Below, piece by piece: positions 61,287-64,000 of a DNA stretch of 64,000 bases (positions within the stretch are counted from its first letter, which is position 1; every line of letters starts with the position of its first letter). This stretch comes from JACMLX01 sp031374935. Lineage in GTDB: Bacteria; Gemmatimonadota; Gemmatimonadetes; Gemmatimonadales; Gemmatimonadaceae. The translations under genes were made by a program, and so were the position numbers. Location: positions 1-64,000 of the forward strand of contig JANMHB010000169.1 in the NCBI GenBank assembly GCA_031374935.1. The letters run 5' to 3'. The notes below the pieces were generated by a model. It worked only from the letters and a program-made list of their open reading frames with translations, was not told the DNA's origin and did not search any database.

Positions 61287-61512
61287 GATCGTCTACTTAG
61301 TCAGCCTTTGCGTTTTCGATTTATTAATGGCTGAGACTCGATCGCATCCTTAGCGGCCAAAGAGCAGGGGATGCCATTAATGAAGTATTTCCGCGATAGT
61401 TAATCAAGCCTGATCGTAGATTAATCCCTCTACTCAGCGCAGCCGGCACGACAGGGTTCAGCGCGAGTCTCGACGTCCGGCCCGCACCCCCGGGCCATCC
61501 ACCCACCGCCTC
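61287..61512. promoter_or_regulatory. A/T-rich divergent control region with inverted repeat upstream of fic
   Basis: The 226 bp between fic and the DUF998 gene include about 130 bp of unusually A/T-rich DNA (61287-61420). Within it ATTAATGGC (61323-61331) and GCCATTAAT (61373-61381) are perfect 9-bp inverted copies 41 bp apart, centre to centre about 50 bp (near five helical turns), which suits a looping or two-site repressor. The Fic protein's own winged helix is one possible binder. Promoter hexamers are plausible in this patch but I cannot place them reliably. Confidence 0.5.
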
Positions 61513-62181
61513 ATGAGCGCGACGACAGCCCGTAGTCCCACCATCCAAACCGGTGCCATCGCCTGGGTGCTCGCCGTTCAGTTCTTCATCACGCAGATCG
61601 TGGTCGCCACCGCCTGGTCTCGCCCCTTCAGCCTGAAGTCGGACTACATCAGCGATCTCGGAAACACCGTCTGCGGCCCGTATCCCGCCGGCAGTGCGCA
61701 CATGGTCTGCTCACCATGGCATGTCGCGATGAATGTCTCGTTCATCGTGCTTGGCCTGACGATGATCATTGGCGCACGCCTGACGCGGGGGGCATTTCCG
61801 GCCGGCTGGGTGCGGACACTGGCGATCACGCTCTTCACCCTGGCCGGCATTGGCGTGATCGTCGTCGGGATCTACCCGGAGAACATCGACAACGCGCGCC
61901 ATGTGCTGGGCGCCGGGCTCAATTTCGTGGCCGGCAACATCGCGATGATCGTCTTCGGGCTGGCCCTCGCCCAGCGACCAGCGGATCGCGGCGCGCTGAC
62001 GGTCACGAGCATCGGGCTCGGCGCACTCGGACTGACAGCCACGCTGCTCTTCGTCTCGGGGAATTTTCTGGGTATTGGTCTGGGCGGTATGGAGCGCGTC
62101 GCCGCGTATCCGATGACGGTCTGGCAGATCATCGCCGGGTTGACCTTTCTCCGTCAGGGCACGCGGTCGATCGCTGCCTGA
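61513..62181 (+). CDS. DUF998 membrane protein
   Basis: A 222-residue inner-membrane protein with about six helices. It matches DUF998 landmarks: YISDLGNTVCG after the first helix, CSPWHVAMNVSFIVLGL, GIYPENIDNARHVLGAGLNFVAGNIAM, and a C-terminal helix with MTVWQIIAGLTFL. The family is widespread and uncharacterised. The conserved N-terminal segment supports the ATG at 61513. It is not linked to fic or imuA by overlap. Confidence 0.85.
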   Translation: MSATTARSPTIQTGAIAWVLAVQFFITQIVVATAWSRPFSLKSDYISDLGNTVCGPYPAGSAHMVCSPWHVAMNVSFIVLGLTMIIGARLTRGAFPAGWVRTLAITLFTLAGIGVIVVGIYPENIDNARHVLGAGLNFVAGNIAMIVFGLALAQRPADRGALTVTSIGLGALGLTATLLFVSGNFLGIGLGGMERVAAYPMTVWQIIAGLTFLRQGTRSIAA

Positions 62182-62284
62182 CGGGCGTTCAGCCACCGTC
62201 GCGACAGCGTCAGCGCCACTGTCGCACTGCTTGATCTTCGGTGTTTATTCGGTATCGTCCCCTGTCCCTCCGACGGACGTGACG

Positions 62285-63313
62285 ATGCCGCTTCCTGCAC
62301 CTGTTTCTTCTGCTGCCCTTGATGCCCTGCGCCATGCCCTCGACACGGTGGTCGAGCGGGAGCGCCCCCGTGATGACCCATCGCTGCCCACCGGGCTGGC
62401 GGCCCTGGATGCCTTGCTCGGCGGGGGGCTGCCGCGCGGCCGGCTGTCGGAACTGCAGGCGCCGCGCGGTCAGGGCCGGACGACGCTGATGCGGACACTG
62501 GTGGCGCATACCCTCGCCACCGGCCGCTGGGTGGCGATCATCGATGCGCAGCGGACCCTCGCCCCCGCCGATTGGGCGCGCCTAGCCAGTCCGTCAGCCA
62601 CCGGCCCGGGGTCGATCGGCCGGACGCCGCCGCCCTCGAAGACCGCCGGACTTTCCGAGCTGGAGACCAGCCGGCTGGCGGTGATCCGGCCGCAGGACCC
62701 GGCGCGGGCGCCCTGGTGCGCCGACGTGCTGCTGCGTTCCGGTGCCTATGCGCTGGTGGTGCTGGACGGGGTGCCGGCGTTGCCGCGCAGCATCGTGCTC
62801 CGCCTGACCCGCCTGGCGCATGACCGGCAGGTGGTGTTTCTGCTGGCCTGTGATGCCGAAACGGCGACACCGACCGTCGGGGCATCGGTGCGGCTGGGGA
62901 TTCGTATCGAATCACCGGGAAATGACAAAGTGACGCGAAAGTGGTCCGATGACGGCCCGATGCGACGGGAAATCAGATTGGTCAGGAATGGCACGCAGGG
63001 AACGTCGGGAGTGCCGGAGCTGGCCGAACCACCCGTAGTGCCTGCCACCCATCTGAGCATCACCGTTGCCAAGGGAGGGCCGCCGTCCACCATGCGGCTT
63101 CCCTACGTCATCACCACCCCGCGTCGATTGGGATGTCATGCCGAAGTGCCTGACCGGCGGGGAGTGGCGCGTCAGACGGCAGCGCCGCCAAAGGCGGCTG
63201 GTGGCAGCCTCGTGACCGCCGGTGTTGGCCCGGTGGCCAAGTCGATCGGGCGCGTGGATCGCAGTCCGCATGCGCGGCGGGCGGGGGAGTCGCGGTACGG
63301 GCGGGGGCGTTGA
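62285..63313 (+). CDS. imuA: ImuA-like RecA-fold protein (orphan)
   Basis: A 342-residue protein with a RecA-type core: LPTGLAALDALLGGGLPRGRLSEL (about residues 34-57), the nucleotide loop APRGQGRTTLMRTLV (about 60-74), and AYALVVLDGVPALPRSIVLRLTRLAH as the Walker B strand and following helix. The Walker A lysine is replaced by arginine (GQGRTT). This layout is that of ImuA, the RecA/SulA-related partner of ImuB and DnaE2 in damage-induced mutagenesis. The C-terminal about 110 residues are basic and low complexity. ImuB does not follow: the next gene is an unrelated protease. Two TTCGGT copies 11 bp apart (62237, 62248) lie upstream and could be a control site. Confidence 0.75.
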   Translation: MPLPAPVSSAALDALRHALDTVVERERPRDDPSLPTGLAALDALLGGGLPRGRLSELQAPRGQGRTTLMRTLVAHTLATGRWVAIIDAQRTLAPADWARLASPSATGPGSIGRTPPPSKTAGLSELETSRLAVIRPQDPARAPWCADVLLRSGAYALVVLDGVPALPRSIVLRLTRLAHDRQVVFLLACDAETATPTVGASVRLGIRIESPGNDKVTRKWSDDGPMRREIRLVRNGTQGTSGVPELAEPPVVPATHLSITVAKGGPPSTMRLPYVITTPRRLGCHAEVPDRRGVARQTAAPPKAAGGSLVTAGVGPVAKSIGRVDRSPHARRAGESRYGRGR

Positions 63314-63623
63314 GCCTGGTCCGCACGCGGGCTGGAGTCAACCTGCACACATGGCCAGCCGCCGCGCGGCGGAGACACGCGGTTTCACATACAGGCGCGA
63401 AAACTCCGATCGCGTTCACTCGCCAGGATTCTGTCGACGAGCGGTGACCGACCGACTTTCGTGCTCGCCTAGGCTCGGTGCGCCAGCGGGATGCGTGGCC
63501 GACGTATGAAGACGTGCGGCCGACGTGTGACGCGCGCTTGACGGATTCCGTGGCGCCGACGATGCTGTTGGCGACAACAGGGGCAACACGACTTCCCCGT
63601 ATCCTCTTCCAAGGACCCGGACG
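63314..63623. other. Intergenic region, no gene seen
   Basis: This 310-bp gap between imuA and the subtilase gene has no protein-like frame. A TTGACG at about 63538 could be a -35 element for the downstream gene, but no convincing -10 follows at 16-18 bp. Confidence 0.4.
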
Positions 63624-64000
63624 ATGTGTCGTTCGTTCTGCAGGGCGGTCATGCTGGCGTTCGGTGCCGGCGCGCCGCTGTGGGCGCAGGCCACGGCTTC
63701 CGCGCCTCCGCAGGCGTCGCGACCAGCGCCCAAGATCAACATCTGGCCTGCTCGGAACGTGTCGATTCCCGCCGACCCGAAGGCGAAACCGATTCGCATC
63801 GGGATCTGGGACAGCGGCGTTGACACCGCGTTGTTTGCGGGCCGGTTGGCGCGGGATGCGCGCGGCAACGTCCTGCTGCGCGGCTACGACGCGTTCAAGC
63901 AGCGCCAGGATACGCCGATGGCAGTCTTGCCGCGGGTCCTGCTCGCTCGGCAGGACGAACTTAACGCGGCCACGATGGCGCTCGATGACATCGATACGTT
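63624..64000 (+). CDS. Subtilisin-like (S8) serine protease, N-terminal part
   Basis: The frame starts at ATG 63624 and is open to the right edge (125 codons seen). A signal peptide (VMLAFGAGAPLWAQ) is followed by an Ala/Pro-rich linker and then PIRIGIWDSGVDTALFAG, whose Asp63 in WDSGVD is the catalytic aspartate motif of subtilases (D(S/T)G). The His and Ser motifs lie beyond the window. Presumably an exported protease; the assignment rests mainly on this one motif plus the signal peptide. Confidence 0.7.
   Translation, partial: MCRSFCRAVMLAFGAGAPLWAQATASAPPQASRPAPKINIWPARNVSIPADPKAKPIRIGIWDSGVDTALFAGRLARDARGNVLLRGYDAFKQRQDTPMAVLPRVLLARQDELNAATMALDDIDT

Overview
The window is a 64-kb stretch of high-GC, densely packed bacterial chromosome. 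The mix of genes points to Gemmatimonadota (an inference from gene content, not from a marker gene). Signs are many short-signal lipoproteins, a large TonB receptor, PKD/cohesin-like secreted proteins, a SURF1 assembly factor, S9 and S8 peptidases, and a DNA-ligase-associated exonuclease/ligase/Lhr set. At least eleven adjacent gene pairs on both strands overlap by exactly 4 bp (ATGA or GTGA), so translational coupling is pervasive. I saw no rRNA, tRNA, CRISPR array, insertion sequence or prophage.

Left part (1-26 kb). It opens with the N-terminus of a KGG-type stress protein, then rnz. A three-gene minus-strand operon follows (NAD-dependent beta-hydroxyacid dehydrogenase, lipoprotein, coiled-coil protein), then a small HMA-fold protein without its CxxC, mgtE and an EamA exporter. 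Next is a minus-strand block (DUF72, SURF1, unknown). Beyond it lies a seven-gene operon read right to left from a promoter with an inverted-repeat operator: mntH, a universal-stress protein, an MntR/DtxR regulator, then four genes resembling an AttEFGH-type ABC exporter, the last a permease N-terminus fused to an AttH/CrtC-like domain. After a lipoprotein, a NUDIX hydrolase, a rhodanese and an LD-carboxypeptidase comes a two-gene candidate defence module (Eco57I-class adenine methyltransferase plus SNF2-type helicase, ATGA-coupled), then a HAD phosphatase and a DUF4097 lipoprotein.

Middle (26-50 kb). A pterin dehydratase precedes the ligase-associated repair operon (exonuclease, ATP-dependent ligase, Lhr helicase). 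The fourth usual partner, PdeM, sits 22 kb away. From 49.2 down to 35.4 kb runs a unidirectional surface/secretion cluster: TonB-dependent receptor, FN3-PKD-cohesin lipoprotein, a lipoprotein of a new repeated family with a cohesin-like end, a cohesin/dockerin/beta-helix lipoprotein, an Ig-like lipoprotein, an M30-type metallopeptidase, and a second member of the repeated family. A third member lies at 32 kb, next to a divergent 5'-nucleotidase-like lipoprotein.

Right part (50-64 kb). A possibly decayed region and a TetR regulator are followed by a transmembrane Ser/Thr kinase with TPRs, PdeM, a site-2-type protease overlapping PdeM tail to tail, an S9 peptidase, a 177-bp palindromic repeat element, a serine beta-lactamase-like hydrolase, a self-inhibited Fic protein, a DUF998 membrane protein, an orphan ImuA-like protein, and the start of a subtilisin-like protease running off the right edge.
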